From assembly GCF_029227915.1 (NCBI RefSeq), contig NC_079875.1, positions 23,863,001 to 23,927,000 of the forward strand: 64,000 nucleotides of DNA, given 5' to 3'. The number at the start of each line of letters is the position of its first letter. Positions within the stretch are counted from its first letter, which is position 1. This DNA comes from Hydractinia symbiolongicarpus. Taxonomy: Eukaryota; Cnidaria; Hydrozoa; Anthoathecata; Hydractiniidae. The notes beneath the pieces are model-generated. The model was given only the letters and a program-made list of their open reading frames with translations. It searched no databases and was not told the origin of the DNA. This document shows positions 12,402 through 25,302 of the stretch, piece by piece. The position numbers and the translations under genes are program-made.

Positions 12402-13427
12402 TAATATTTTTTTGTTATAATATGTTAAAATATTCTTTATATAAAAATAATGCTGGATCTTTGCAAGAAGTTCTTTTTAAGAAACGGTTTAGTGTCCATT
12501 TGTGGAATACAGGAGTCCACTCGAATTTTCGACATATTTCAAGGGAGAAACTTTCACAGAAAAACTACCTTAAGGGAAGAAATTTTCGCGGTAATTAATT
12601 TTCGCGGACTTGCAATTCGCAAAATTCGCTATTTTTTTTCAGATTTACTAAGAACCAGTCTTAATCATCAATTTAATGTTGCCCCCGAATAAAAGTAGAA
12701 ATGGTATAATTTTTTCTAAAAAAATTTTTTTTTAAAAAAGATTTGGAGTTTGATATTCTCTACCATAATATAAATATTTAACGAGTTGTCGGTGTTCGCT
12801 TAACACCTTCTGCACATCTTTGAATAGCCTATTGTTGTAAAGGTCAGGTTGCGAAAAACTCTTTTACGAGGAATTTTAGATGATCGTTTTTTACGATGTA
12901 TACATGACTTAAAATGTCCGATACTCCCCTCCATGGTTAAGAAACTCAACAAAACTTTGCACACGTGCTCATCGATACCTGCTGCAAATGACTGTCACAT
13001 TTTATGTATATTTTGATTAAAGAAAAAGACAGGTTTTAAAACACAGAAGAGCGAGCAAAAAAATTTTTTTCACAAATTTTCAGTAAAAAGTGAACGACGC
13101 GCTTTTTCGTAAAACGGTGGCAAAATATTGTTGCTATGGTAATGCAAAGTGATAAATATGACGCAGAAAAAAAATAACGGAGGGGAGCTTCGGACAAACA
13201 AAGATGTGGATTTATGGCTACCTGGAAAAAAAATTAAATTTCATATTTATATTATCCTGTAGACAATTTAATTTGCTTTCGTATTCAAATTTTAAAGTAA
13301 AAAACATAATTTTTGAGAAATAATGGATATACTGAATATATGTCCATACCCTTACAGTATCCTTAAATCTGTTTTCGCGAAATTCGGGAAATTTAATTCT
13401 CGCCAACTTCGCAAAAATTAAATTTTA

Positions 13428-13547
13428 CTAGTCGTTAGCCCTTGGAAAATCCACGGGTTCGCCGTCCTTTTTATACCGCATTGCGTGCGTCTCGCTACTC
13501 GCGCAGCTAAGCAACAATTTTGCGTGACAGACAGACGTATACGGGTA
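13428..13547 (-). mobile_element. short Helitron-like element, copy 1 (5' end lost)
   Basis: Read on the minus strand it ends in a foldback (CCCGTGGATTTTCCAAGGG) followed by CTAACGACTAG and T, matching Helitron 3' ends (hairpin then CTRR before T). The body, with GTCTGTCTGTCACGCAAAAT and CGCAATGCGGTATAAAAAGG, matches the copy at 14946-15090. The outermost 5' end is not preserved. Confidence 0.55.
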
Positions 13548-14945
13548 AAACTTTCTCGCAAAATATAAATTCCCAAAGGAGATTGTTGAGAGACACTAAC
13601 ATGTAGTAAGATTTTGGGTCTGTCTCTTTTATATATGCATAAAACATCCAAGCATTCACGTTCAAGTGTGTTTTGTTGTGAGGTGTCTTATTTTGAGTGC
13701 AAAACGTTTATTTTGCAGTTTACGCATAATTTAAATTTTCGTGTAAACTTGGGGCTAATAAGATTGTGCAGGTCCAAATTGGATGCTCTGTTCTACGATT
13801 ATCGCTTAAAAAAACGCGTAGCCTGTCTGCGATATGTATTCGTTATCCTAAGTAAACATTGGGGGGAAATGAAAAATGATTTTTAGAACACGGGAAGCAC
13901 TTGATTGCAAAGCTTTTTTCAGAAATTAGTACAGCTCGACCATATATGACCACACATTGTTGTCAGAGGGTACTGGAACCGAAACCGCGCAACTAAGGTA
14001 CGTGATGAAATGTGATTTACATCGTCTGGTTACAATCTTTAATTGATTTAATAAATAATACAAATCTCTAATCTGTCAGAAGCAGAAACCCGCATTAGAT
14101 TTTACTAAGGATCATTTGCAAAAAATTTTTCGATGTTGCGCAAAGGAATGTTCCATCATTACGGATCCGAGAAAAAGCCTAGCAATTTGCTTTATTTCCA
14201 CCAAGTTTCTCAAAAGCATCACTGGTCGCACGACAAAGGACAACTGTATAATTGTGCTCATACCAACTACAAATATCTAAAATCTTTGATATTTGTACAA
14301 AACTTTGTTTTAACTTGTGATAGGTATGCGATAAAATTAAAAAAGTATTACCAAAATACTAAAGTATAGCCTCCCATGTTCTTTTTCACACAAAAAAAGA
14401 AATTCTTTATATATTTTATTTTAACCTCTCCCGAGGATCTACCTCGGGTTAGAAGGTCATTTTGATTTATATCAAATTTTCTAAGTCGCAACCTTATTCC
14501 CAGGGCGTTTTGTCTTGTTGATAAAGTTAATAGCAGCGAAAAAGTCCTGGAACAGGCTGGTCACATAATTTATGATAAATATACGTAAATAATAATATGT
14601 GAACAGTTATTGTCCTGCAAAAATTGATTTTTGTCCCGCGCGGGGGTTTTATGTAAACAAGAATACCAGAAATATGGCGGTTGTTATATATTGATTTTGT
14701 TAAATTCATTACCCTACTTGGGTTCAAAACTCAATGTCGTTAGTCAATGTTTAAGTTTTTGGTTATGTTATCTTTAAATCTTATGCTGGCAAATTAGCTA
14801 ACTTATCTGTCACAATACAAAACATAGTCAAATACAATAAAAAATACACGTTAAAAAGTCTAAAAATAGGGTTTTTTATATTTTTGAGATTTAAAGCCAA
14901 CTTGGTGCAAAGTAACACATGTACTTAGTAATTGATTTTATAAAA

Positions 14946-15090
14946 CTAGTCGTTAGTCCATTGAATAATCCACGGGTTCGCCCGTCCTTTTTATACCGCA
15001 TTGCGTACGTTTGCTACCTGCGCAGCTAAGCTACCATTTTGCGTGACAGACAGACGGACGGACAAACGTATACGGGTATTATAATATAGA
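14946..15090 (-). mobile_element. short Helitron-like element, copy 2 (complete ends)
   Basis: On the minus strand it starts TCTATATTATAATACCCG after an A and ends ...CTAACGACTAG before a T. That is the Helitron rule: 5' TC, 3' CTRR, insertion between A and T. An imperfect foldback CCGTGGATTATTCAATGG lies about 10 bases before the end. It is 145 bp with no coding capacity, so it would need a helicase supplied elsewhere. Confidence 0.65.
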
Positions 15091-15302
15091 TTAGCACATT
15101 TTCTCACATATATGAGGATTCAGATCAAAAAAATGTCAAACTTAGTACAGACAGTAAGACAATTTACTTACCCCACCACTACTTGGTCATTTTTCGTCAA
15201 ATTTACAGGCAAAAAACCTTATATGTATACGTAAGATTTCGATGGCAAACATTTAATTTTGTTAAATTAGGGTATTTAGAACATAGAAGCAAAATTGTTT
15301 TT

Positions 15303-15371
15303 CCTAGCCCCGGCCAGGATTCGAACCCGGATCTCTTATTTGCATAAGTGTCATATACATTAGACCAACGG
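15303..15371 (-). tRNA. tRNA-like remnant (probably tRNA pseudogene or SINE head)
   Basis: The minus strand has a good T-arm/B-box (CCGGGTTCGAATCCTGG) followed by CCGGGGC, and an A-box-like TTGGTCTAATG. The acceptor arms GCACCGT and CCGGGGC pair at only five of seven positions, the whole is about 68 nt, and no proper 7-nt anticodon loop forms. I do not call it a functional tRNA. Confidence 0.35.
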
Positions 15372-16238
15372 TGCATAATATTATGGAGTGTTTTTAGTGA
15401 GTAAAAAAGGCATATATCTCTGGCAAAAAATTACGCTTTTTAGTAAGAACAATTACTAGTCGTCAAAATTTTCTGAAAAATAAGAACAGATTCAGGCTCA
15501 AATCGTTGGAGTTTCCTAAATTTTCTTTTCGCCCTTTGGACTATGATTTTCATATTTATGAATCACATCTATAAAAATGAAACAGAGAAAGGCTTCTCAA
15601 AAATAAATTTGAACATTTTATGGACTAATATTCTTTTAAAAATTTTACCATTTTTTTATTTGCTTGAGCACCTGCAGCTCTCGTTAAGTTCTAAGGGGGT
15701 GTTAATTCAAGGGAATTTTATATTCTACAATAGGGCGCTTATTAAGCAATAAATTTAACTAAAGAAGTTTTGTATGTCTCATTTACAAAAAAGATTTTGC
15801 TAAAGTATTATGTTAACAATTTTCAAATTTTATTTCAAATGAATACATGTCTCGCGTCTTTTAAGAAGATAGAGGAGAGATCATACGGGGCAGGCGATTT
15901 TTAAATATATTAAAGCAAAAGGGGCCAATAATTCAGGGGAGACGCGACTAATACAGTATAGATCATTAAAGAATAAATACATTTAACTAAAGAACAGACC
16001 TATATTCGCAAACGTAAAGTAATATACGTAGTAAAGTATGCAGTCTGCAGTTTATCAAAATTTGCAAAAACTTAGATGTAAATTCTAACATAAAATAAGA
16101 ACAATCCAGGATATAAATTCTTTCATAACCATCTTTAAATCTACCAATAGATTGACGTAATAGTTAACACCCATAATGAAAGAACACCCATAATGGTTAT
16201 ATTTAACAATGTAAAAATTTAATATTTAATAAAAATTC

Positions 16239-16498
16239 ACTGTTGATTGAGTGTGGAATGTTCTGGTTAAAAATACTTCTAATGTCAATAGAGAACAAAT
16301 AATGATGCTCCTTCTCCTTTGCTGGCTTACTCAATCGCGACTAGAATATAAACAAAACAGAACAGAGGTAAACAGACAATCTGTATTATGACTTAAAACA
16401 TATCCTTGGGTCCACTACTATGCCTATAGCTGGAGCGAGCATATTTCAAGTGCATTTTCGGTTATCTCTTCATCAGTATAGGGGTAAATAAGGAAAAT
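16239..16498 (-). pseudogene. duplicated fragment of CEP120 exon 9 plus upstream intron
   Basis: This 260-bp stretch matches 38454-38712 with about nine differences counted by eye (roughly 96% identity). On the minus strand it holds the intron 8 end, the TAG acceptor and most of exon 9, coding for the [14 protein letters not shown] segment of the third C2 domain. It breaks off before the exon's donor. Changes include Pro to Ser, Arg to Gln and Leu to Ser. It sits alone 22 kb from the gene, same strand. Beyond its far end, 16534-16563 is an inverted version of the sequence that follows the match in the parent (38711-38740), suggesting a rearrangement. Confidence 0.8.
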
Positions 16499-16785
16499 CT
16501 AGAAATTCACTTGTGGAATTTTTATATCTATATTCTATATCTCGCTTCTCAGTTTGACTAACTTTTTGTTGTTTATATATTTTTGTTGTTGTTCATAATC
16601 CAATTGTTTAAAAAAATTTGGCGCTTACCTTTCCGCAATCCTTCTGTTTCTTAAAAAGAATATGTACTTGTGGATGCAAGCTATTTTTTATAAGCATCAC
16701 GAGGCTAATGGAATTTTAGTTCAGGCTCTTGTGCTAAAAAGATTTTAAGACCGACTACAAAATGATTTAATTTGTCATAAAATTT

Positions 16786-16837
16786 CATATCAGTGTGCTA
16801 TGAGAATAGAGATCTATTCTCATAGCACACTGATATG
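16786..16837. repeat. hairpin with two perfect 24-bp arms
   Basis: CATATCAGTGTGCTATGAGA starts the left arm at 16786; the right arm is its exact complement ending at 16837. Each arm is 24 bases and the loop is AGAT. Pairing continues weakly into the A/T-rich flanks. Confidence 0.9.
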
Positions 16838-17095
16838 TAATTTTTCCCTTTCTCAAAGAATCACTTGTTTGCATAATGTTACAGTTGCACACATCTTTGC
16901 ATTCTCTAATTCATAAAAACAAATTAAGATTTTGAGATTTTTAAGGCTCATTTTCTTTTAATTTTTTTTTCTTATAAAGAAAAAACATGTACTCCAATAT
17001 TGGCCACAACAGATAATTAAATCAAAATTTAAAAATATATAAACAAAACCAAAAATTTGATTTGAGGACATATGTCGTGCGGCTTCTATATATTA

Positions 17096-17666
17096 CAGTG
17101 GAATCTCTTTAAAGCGGAGACCATTGGTAAAAAAAGTCTCCGTCTTATGGAGGTGTCTGCTTTATAGGGATTGTTCCAAAAATCGCTTTCAGAGCAAAAT
17201 TTAGCGGAAAACATGACTTTTTTTGTTTATATACGTTTTTCTTTGTTCCATTTCTTTCAAATCAAGTAAATGATACATATAATTTGATGAATGTGAACTT
17301 GTATTATTTATACGCTCTGTTATACAAACAAACACAAATATCAACCAACAAATACATTTTATTTTATAATCTACTCGAAGAAATCTCGGATTGAAGTTTG
17401 CTTACTTTTTTTTATTTGGAGATGCTCCACTATTTTCGTAACTGATGGCAGCATGTCTTGACTTTTCTCGTCAATAATAGGGTTTTTTTCATGTGTTCGC
17501 TTTACACACAGCTTTTTCAAGGGAAAATTTCATTTAGTGCAAAAAAAGTGTCCGTTTTATAAAGTATCCGTCTTATAACTGTCCGTCTTATAGAGATTTT
17601 CTTGTGAAGACTTGACTTAAAAATCAGTCCGTTCCAAGAATAGTGTCCGTTATATAGATATCACTG
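17096..17666. mobile_element. non-autonomous pogo/Tigger-like element
   Basis: Left end CAGTGGAATCTCTTTAAAG and right end (complement) CAGTGATATCTATATAACGG form terminal inverted repeats flanked by TA on both sides. Repeated TCCGTCTTATA / GTCCG blocks just inside the ends are like those of Tigger elements. It is 571 bp with no transposase frame. Confidence 0.65.
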
Positions 17667-18120
17667 TATTAATGTCCCATGGGCCGGTGACACATTTTGT
17701 TTGGTACCTGACGTATCAGAAAATGATGCTAGAATGGTATCTGGCATTGGCATAAGGTCATTTTACAAAAAGGGAGGTTATTTCCCTGCATAAAAATAAT
17801 GAGATTTCTCAATAGCGAATTCTTTTAGATTTCTGAAAGGTGAATATAGACGATTGTACAAGAAGCGCTTGTCTAATTTTAATTGAGTTGTTTTGATTTT
17901 GCATCGAGAGCAATGGACATATCTTTTATACTTCAGTTAGGGAGCTTTAGGGGTGTGAATGACCTAAAAGTGAAAAATAGTGACATACTGACTCTACATA
18001 ACCTTCCGTTTTCACTATAGTTTTCAGAAAAAACCTAATAAATATTATGGACAAGGCTGAAAAAAAATACGTTATGGAGGTTGCATTTATTCTTTTATTT
18101 ATAACAAAGTTCAGGCTCTT

Positions 18121-18429
18121 CTGATGATGATGTGCATATTTTACAGGGCTAGCCTCACAAATATCGAGGGAAATACCTTGTCTATTATTTCCAAGAGGGG
18201 CTATGGCTTAGATGGAGAGTCCTAGAGTATTTATTGCTCATTTTGAGCTACGCACACCCAATTAGGGTCCACGCTTCACTAGACAACTCCCGGCAACATC
18301 CAACGGCCCACACAGTGTGCCATCTTCCCAATTTCCCTCACATGGCTATGTTAAGTTGCCGTCAAGAGGAATCGAACTCCGGTCTCCCGCACAGAGTTCG
18401 ACAGCTATAACCACTAATCTACGGCGCCA
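18121..18429 (-). repeat. tRNA-derived SINE, copy 1
   Basis: On the minus strand it starts GGCGCCGTAGATTAGTGGTT (A box) and carries the B-box-like GGAGTTCGATTCC, then a body shared with the copy at 60098. It ends in a TCATCATCAG-like tail. It is clearly the same family, with scattered substitutions. Confidence 0.75.
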
Positions 18430-19552
18430 CAAACGGCTGCTAAAAAGAATATAAGTCTATACCAACGTTCTTTTGATTGAGCTAAACTTTTGGTTCCTAG
18501 TTTTTGGTCTAAAATTGTTAGAGCCAACATATTTTTGGATAATTGTAGCTATTTGATGGTCCTTTTCTAATCAGAGCAGAATTGTCTCATTGTGCAGTAT
18601 GTGGTGTATGACTAGACAATATGTCTTAAGAATCATTTAAATCTAGAGAGTCGAGGTGCAGAGCACTTCTGTTCCGTACAAGTTATTAAAAATCGTGAAT
18701 CTGTTATATTATAAACGTATTTGTTTTTCAGCAAGTGCAAACAGCATGCACGTTGCAAAAAAAATTTTATAGAAAATACTACAAAAAGAAGGATTTCCCT
18801 ACATAATTGCCTTCGGTTTTTGAACTATTTACTTTGTGCTCTCATATTGACTGAACGATTATTTGGTCACTAAGCGCTTAATAAAAAGTTTGCAGAATAA
18901 GCTATTGGGGATAAAAATCGAAAAACATTTTTTAGTCATAACGACATCAACATCAAAAGCAGCGCTGATCCACAATGCAGCGTCTTTGAATTTGCTAAAT
19001 TAAAAATCAAAAAATTACAACATACTGATAAATATAGCTTCGAGTTTAATTTCTTTGTTACGTTTTCGTCTATTAAAACCAACAACATTAACCTACCCTG
19101 CATGCGTTGACTGTTGACAGTTATCAATCAATAACAGGAAAAACAACATTGTTCTGTTCGCTAAACTAAGTTAAATTACAAAACAAAGAAAGGGTACAAG
19201 AATATTTTTTTAATATACCTTTACCGCCGAGCATATTTTTTTCTTTTAAGTTTTTGTTTAAAAACATTTCTATACTAAAACAAGAAGCCCTGGGGGCTCT
19301 AAGAATTTCCGCTCGCTACCAAAATATTTGATGACAACCTGCTAATTCGTTGTGTTATCGTGCCAAACATTCGAAGAGGTTTGGTGCTTGAAGCTCTGAA
19401 GATAAAACACACAAGTGACATTACATCTTACAACAAACGCAAACAAAACGTGTCATAATAAACTCACACTTTAAAAAAATTGCGAACAAAAATTATAGCC
19501 TATCATTCATGGTTGAAAGTCTTCCGATTGAAACGTTTATGGTCTTAAACGG

Positions 19553-19953
19553 CATTTAGTTGACAAAAAAACAAAATTTTGATGCCACCATCATGTTCAG
19601 CATACTTTTTTTATTAACTGTGCCAAATTTTGTCGAAAATAAAGTAGTTTAAATTTTTGGACCAATTTTGGCCTAAAATGACATTTAAGGTGGCCAAAAA
19701 TCGAAATTTTGATGTCACCATCATGTTTAGCATACTTTTTTTGTTAACTGTGCCAAATTTTGTGGAAAATAAAGTAGTTTTAATTTTTGGACCAATTTTG
19801 GCCTAAAATGACATTTAAGGTGGCCAAAAATCGAAATTTTGATGTCACCATCATGTTCAGTATACTTTTTTGTTAACTGTGCCAAATATTGCGGAAAATA
19901 AAGTAGTTTTAATTTTTGAACCAATTTTGGCCTAAAATGACATTTAGGTAACA
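19553..19953. repeat. 130-bp tandem repeat, about three copies
   Basis: The word GATGYCACCATCATGTT recurs at 19581, 19711 and 19841, exactly 130 bases apart, each followed by TGTGCCAAAT...TTGGCCTAAAATGACATTTA. The open frames running through it on the minus strand merely follow the period. Confidence 0.85.
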
Positions 19954-20219
19954 AAAAATCAGAGGAACGTGAAATCCCAGGGTCGATTTTTTCTCAAAAA
20001 ATGCTCCAAAAGAAAAAACGACGGTTTTAAAGAATTTTCTACGCCTTCGGGCGCGGAAATTCAACTATCTATTACTATAGCCATCGTTTTGTAGGTATTG
20101 TTGCGTAATTTAAAATATAAAAGACATGGTTTTATTGTAATGTAGAAAGAAGTAAAAAGCAAGTTCAAAAGTTTGTTAGAAAAATTTGTTAGGTAAAAGA
20201 AAAATTAAAAGAAGTTAAG

Positions 20220-20350
20220 GATTAATTATTCGAGGATTAATTTTCGCGAATTTCTGCCAAATTCGCAAAAATAAGTACTCGCGAAAAGTTTTAAGAAACT
20301 TAATTCGCAAAAATTGAAAAGGGCTCATTCGCGACAATAAATCCTTGTTT
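20220..20350. repeat. CGCGAA palindromic element
   Basis: AAGGATTAATTATTCG at the left and CAATAAATCCTT at the right form imperfect ends around alternating TTCGCGAA and TTCGCAAAAAT blocks on both strands. One of a dozen similar islands in the window. Confidence 0.5.
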
Positions 20351-23307
20351 AAGCCTGGCTGCGTCATGATCACTGAAATGACAGTTTTTTGGATAACAGC
20401 TGTTTTTTACAATAACAAAATTAGGTAAAAAGAAAGACGCTCTCGTCGTAAAATATTAAAACCATTTTCATAAACAAACCTAATTTCTTATTTCTTACCA
20501 ATTGTTTATGTTAAATTGGAGAAAAACAGGAAAAAAATTTTGGTGGACGGTGATTAAAGATAATTTTGGCGGGAATTTTAATACACGGATTTTGTCAAAA
20601 CCGCTATGAGTTGGAAATGCGCATAATTTTCGTACAAGGAAACCTTAGTTCGTACGTAAATAGTTTAAAAATAAATTATTTGTTAGGGTTTTCCGATATT
20701 CAACACGTGATGGAAAACAATAAAAGTAACCAATCAAAAGCGCGGTCGACCATAGAAAATTTGTTTGCGACCCATCGTAATTTTCCCACTTTTTCTCGAA
20801 AATTAATCCACTTTTTTGTTTTCTGATTTCCTGGAAAAATCACACTGGGTCTCCTGGATACTTTCGGATGTGTTTATACAAATTGTAACGAGCACAATTC
20901 ATTGTTATTCTGAAGTTACATATATAAGAGCATAAGTCTTAAAATTTAAGAACATTTGTGAAGCTTGACTACATATTGTAATATAAAAATATAAATAAAA
21001 TGTAACAAATCCAAGTACCATTAGGGTAATCTCGTAAATTACAGAATAAGGGCCCTTGTTGAATAAGCGCTCCTGTTCATTTCTTGCCAGTAAAACACAA
21101 ATTCTCTCTTTTTTTCAACAAAAACAGCACTGTAATTTGTTATACATGCACCACGAAGAGCAAAAACTTTCAAAGTCAGGCGGCTAAAAACACATATTTT
21201 TGCCTGGCTTTTTGTATAAGGCCCGACTTTGTGTGGGACAAAAGGAAAATTCGGTTTAATCAGAATACAAAGTGCTTCTTGTCATAGTCCAAAGCAACTT
21301 GGCCATTTGATTGATTTGATCAAGGAGCGTAGATTTAAAAGAAAATTAGATTATCTTATTAGTTAACGCAACAAAATGAAAAGTGTTTAACACAACTTTC
21401 AAATCTTGCGTGAAGTCATACAATTCGGGAAAGGTGGATTTGGTAATAACAAAAAAACAAAAAAGTTAATTATAACAATGACCAGGGTCCGCGCAAATGT
21501 CACAACCCCGTACGTTCAGGCTAGTTGCGCTGTCTCTATCTCTCTATCTCACTCAAGGCGATTTTATAGATTCCGCCTTGCGTAGCGTTCGGCGGAAATC
21601 AAAAGAAACACTGTGGACGAGGAAGACAAAGAGTTATAAGAATAGCAGTTATGTTCTATATAGAAGAATTGACAAGCTAAAAAAGTTGGTTTATTCCAGG
21701 TGTAAACAGAAAGCGAGTGATCATTGAGGTTTAAAAAGTGTAAGAAAACAGGGCGTCCAGCCTTAACTTGGACGTTATTGAACAGAAAAGAGAGAGAAAA
21801 AACACTTTGGAGGCTTTGTGTTGAATATTTTATAGCCTAAATGATTTAAAAATGTGGTAATAAAGAAATAAATTCCATGAAATAAAATTTACGTTGAACT
21901 ATCTTTTCGCTTTTTGTTTTGTTGTTCCCTTTTTTAAAGCTTTATTCCTTTTTCGTTTATTTTTCGCTTTTTTTAAACTCGCTAATGTTTTCACATCACT
22001 TACGTAAAGTGTCATAGTGTGTTACAAATAAATTTCACAACGCGCATACACAATTCTTTTTTCCCGCCATAAGTGAGCACGCAAAACAAATGTGTCGTTT
22101 ATTTCGTGAAATAGTCGGGAAAGTGGCGTCGTCTCAATATATTCCTGAGGAAAAACCTCGTTTGAAATAAAAAAGGGAATTCCCCTTTCTCTCATAACAA
22201 ATATTGTGTTATTGCATAACTACTGAAGACGAGATGACCGACACTAATACTATAATATACTTTAATTTTTTTAATATTTATTATTTCTGACCAGGAATGC
22301 TACAATAACTTCAAAGCAGTTGTTAGTATACTTTTTAGAGAAACCTTTATTTTCCTAAGTAGTAGTTTTCCTCTCATCTTATATCTTAAATCAAGGGACG
22401 TCATGGGTGAAACGTTAAGAGGTCTGGGACTAACATAACTTGTGTATGTAATGACAGAAAAATATCAAATTTGCTTTCCTAAACACGACGTTTATGGATT
22501 TGTGAATATAATTTTTTATAAACTAATGTATGAAATTAAATGTACGTCAATTGTATTTCGATTTCGCGCTTTTTGATGCACGCAAAAGATTTGTTTAATT
22601 TGCCACTCATGAAAAGCTAAAGTTTGACAGATCGGTCGTTTTTTTACTGCACACTTCCCTAAAACGGAGGCTTTTTTCAGGAACGGATAAAATAACGGTC
22701 AAACTAATTTCACGTCTCACTTAATTTCTTAGCATTGTAATATTTTATTTCACAAACATATCTTGACGAACTTTCTTAAAACACGAAGCAGTCGTTGGAT
22801 TTTTTTTTTTTAAAAAAAAAAACTAATCCCTTCATCTTTGTCAAAATTTTCTTTAGATACAACACACTACTGTTGGCACAACATTTTTTAGAAACACCTC
22901 ACGATACCACATAATCTGATCAAAAAATCAATCGTCCGTGTTTGTCCATGTCTTTCATGCAAAAGAGAATCTCTGGTGACAAGATTGTCCTTTCGTATGA
23001 AACTAAAGTATTCGTATATATACAAAAGATAGAAATAAAAAGATAAAACCATAAAGAAATAATTTGTATTCTTTGGTTTTGATTTAACATTGTCGATAAA
23101 AGAAGCCTCTATTGTGGACCGTAACTGAAAGACTAAGCTATTAGCAGCTGCTTAATTACTGTCAGCATCGATATAAAAGTATATATAAAAAGGATTAAAA
23201 TCGAGAAAAAAAATGCTTTCGATTGCATATATTTAAATAAAAATATAAACCAAACTCTTTAATTATATGTAGTCGTTTACAAGCTGCAGAAGTAATAATT
23301 TAGGAGG
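20351..23307. other. intergenic stretch before the PH-protein pair
   Basis: No exon recognised. A T10/A10 palindrome lies at about 22801-22821. The promoter and any non-coding 5' exon of the first PH gene should lie near the end; I could not place them. Confidence 0.4.
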
Positions 23308-25302
23308 ATGGAAAAAATAATATTAGAGGGTTGGTTTATCAAGTCGCCTCCCAAGAACAGGATAACACATAGCAGTTCTTGGCGGAGACGATATTTTGCT
23401 TTGGTGAGGCACGAAAAACCTTTAGCCTTGAAACCAATTAAAAAAACATCAAAAAAATCTCAACCGTTTGCGTCACTGTTGTATTGGTATACGGATGAAG
23501 AACAGCGGAAAGGATGCAAGCCTATTCGTATGTATATACGTTGTAACGAAAAATTTTATAAGCAGCTTAAGTTGTCACCTTTATGGATAAAACAATTTTT
23601 CATCAGCCAATGCAAGACAAATCAACTGTATTGACACTGGGAGAGGGTGAGGGGAGGGATTCCACCATTAGCAAACAAGCCCTGTGGACGAGGTTAATGC
23701 TACACTCTATAAATCCATCCTTTTCCAGATAGTCGATAGGAAGAAAGCCCAGTATAAATAGTTTTAATATGATTTAGTTTTTGCCTTAGGTATTATACAA
23801 TTGACAGAACTGTGCACGGTATCCGCTGAAGTCATGCCATTTCTACCTGAAGTTTATTCTCATTACCTACTAACTTTAAGAACACCAAAAAGAACATTAT
23901 TCATGTGTGCAGAGGATGAAGAAGAAAAGAATATGTGGTTTCAGGCCATGACCAATATTCTTTCTTCGTGTAGAAACAAGGTAGGAATTTTAACGTCAAT
24001 CACTAGCTAGATTTTGTTTTGTCTTAACCGAGATATATTTATTTTTAAGAATATTTCTTTATTTTTTGTAGGAGACATTGAAAAACGAAAATGCCAGACT
24101 GAGGTAAGAGTCACTGAAGAAAATTTTTGCACCTCCTTAGCTGGTATATTTTCGTGAAACTTATTTTCGCGAATTAGCCATTTAAAACCTCATACAAATA
24201 ATTATTTTTGCGAATGTACTACCTCATTGGAAGAATGTCTGACGAAATTTTTAGAAAATGACAAATATTCTTTCAAAGAAAAATTTTCATCGGGACGCAA
24301 TTTGTCTAAGAAATTATGATTTTATTACTGACTTTATAGATTTCATTTAAATAATTTTTATGGATAAATGAAAAACAAACGTAAACAAGTATTTTTCAAA
24401 ATGATGGAAACGCAACGAATAATTTTGTCCGTCTTTTTTTTTGCCATATAAGGTAATTTACACGTATGACTTTTTCACTTACCTTCGAATCATAAATTTT
24501 AATATAGATAAAATTCAGGAAAATAAATCAAAGTGTGCCTCTGACTGACACACTTTTTTACCCTTAGTTGTCAATGAATATCTGAAAGCTTGTTATATGA
24601 AAAAGCATTTTTTGTGTTTTGTCAAGTGATGTCATAGCCTAGCAACGTCGTTTCTAATGTATTTTGCCCTTTTGGTGAATTTATAACGTAATAACATCCC
24701 AACCGTACCCTGGAGGGGAGGATGATAATTTGGTCAACGCCGTCAAGAAAAAACAAAAAATAATTATTTTTTATGAAAATGTGTCTTAAAATATTTATAT
24801 GGTTTCACTAGCTTGTTTTTTTTTATTATTTTTTTTAAATGCATATTTCTTTTATAGATGTGTATCCGCAACATTACCTAGAAGGCAAACTGCTTATTCC
24901 AGTATAAGTAGACACGATTCTGGTTACCCACCGTCTTTAATTTCATCTCGTAGTGGGCGACATGATACTGTCTCTGCTGCTTATTATTCCGAAAAATCGA
25001 TAGGTAGAACAACCTCTGTTACGGCACAAAATATCTACGACTCTCCTATTAGAGGAACTTACACATATCTGCGTAAAAATTTCTCTTCTCCCGCGATGCT
25101 CAGAAGGGAGACTAAATCATTGTCTTCGTCAAATGAAATAGATGAAGGACGTACGAAAATATCTTTGCTGGATTTGCATATTTACGCGCCTATGTGTAGT
25201 AATGTTGCTTTTAATGTTGGCGAAGTCGAAGTGAGAACTCAAACATGTATATTTAAAATTAAATCTTGTTCATTAACTACTACAGAGCCTTTTGAGGCTT
25301 GA
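23308..25302 (+). CDS. PH-domain adaptor-like protein A (Gab/DOS-type PH), 4 exons
   Basis: Exons 23308-23527, 23790-23980, 24072-24103, 24858-25302; GT-AG, phases 1-0-2; 295 residues. Residues about 4-130 form a PH domain of Gab/DOS type: GWFIKSPP, then SSWRRRYFAL, then KPIRIIQLTELC, ending in the helix with the conserved PH tryptophan (EEEKNMWFQAM). PH domains of this type bind phosphoinositides at the plasma membrane. The rest is serine- and tyrosine-rich without a fold I recognise. YDSP at 208-211 fits a Crk-type SH2 target (YxxP). The C-terminus has D-L-x-I-x-x-P-M-x-x-N-V at 253-264, shared with the neighbour. An AG lies four bases before the ATG, so a 5' splice may precede it. Far shorter than Gab1; orthology is not established. 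Confidence 0.82.

Larger units (their letters stand above)
12402..16238. other. repeat-bearing intergenic stretch
   Basis: No exon with family resemblance was found. Contents: a CGCGAA element copy at about 12567-12640 and another at about 13370-13420, two Helitron-like short elements and one tRNA-like remnant (listed separately). The remainder is AT-rich sequence in which I see nothing further. Confidence 0.5.

Noticed and set aside
13418-13651. 77-codon minus-strand frame
   Set aside because: It is a reading of the short Helitron-like element at 13428-13547.
15303-15371. Functional tRNA gene
   Set aside because: Only about 68 nt, two acceptor mismatches and no proper anticodon loop.
19727-19954. 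75-codon frame with an internal repeat
   Set aside because: It follows the 130-bp tandem repeat and has no family resemblance.
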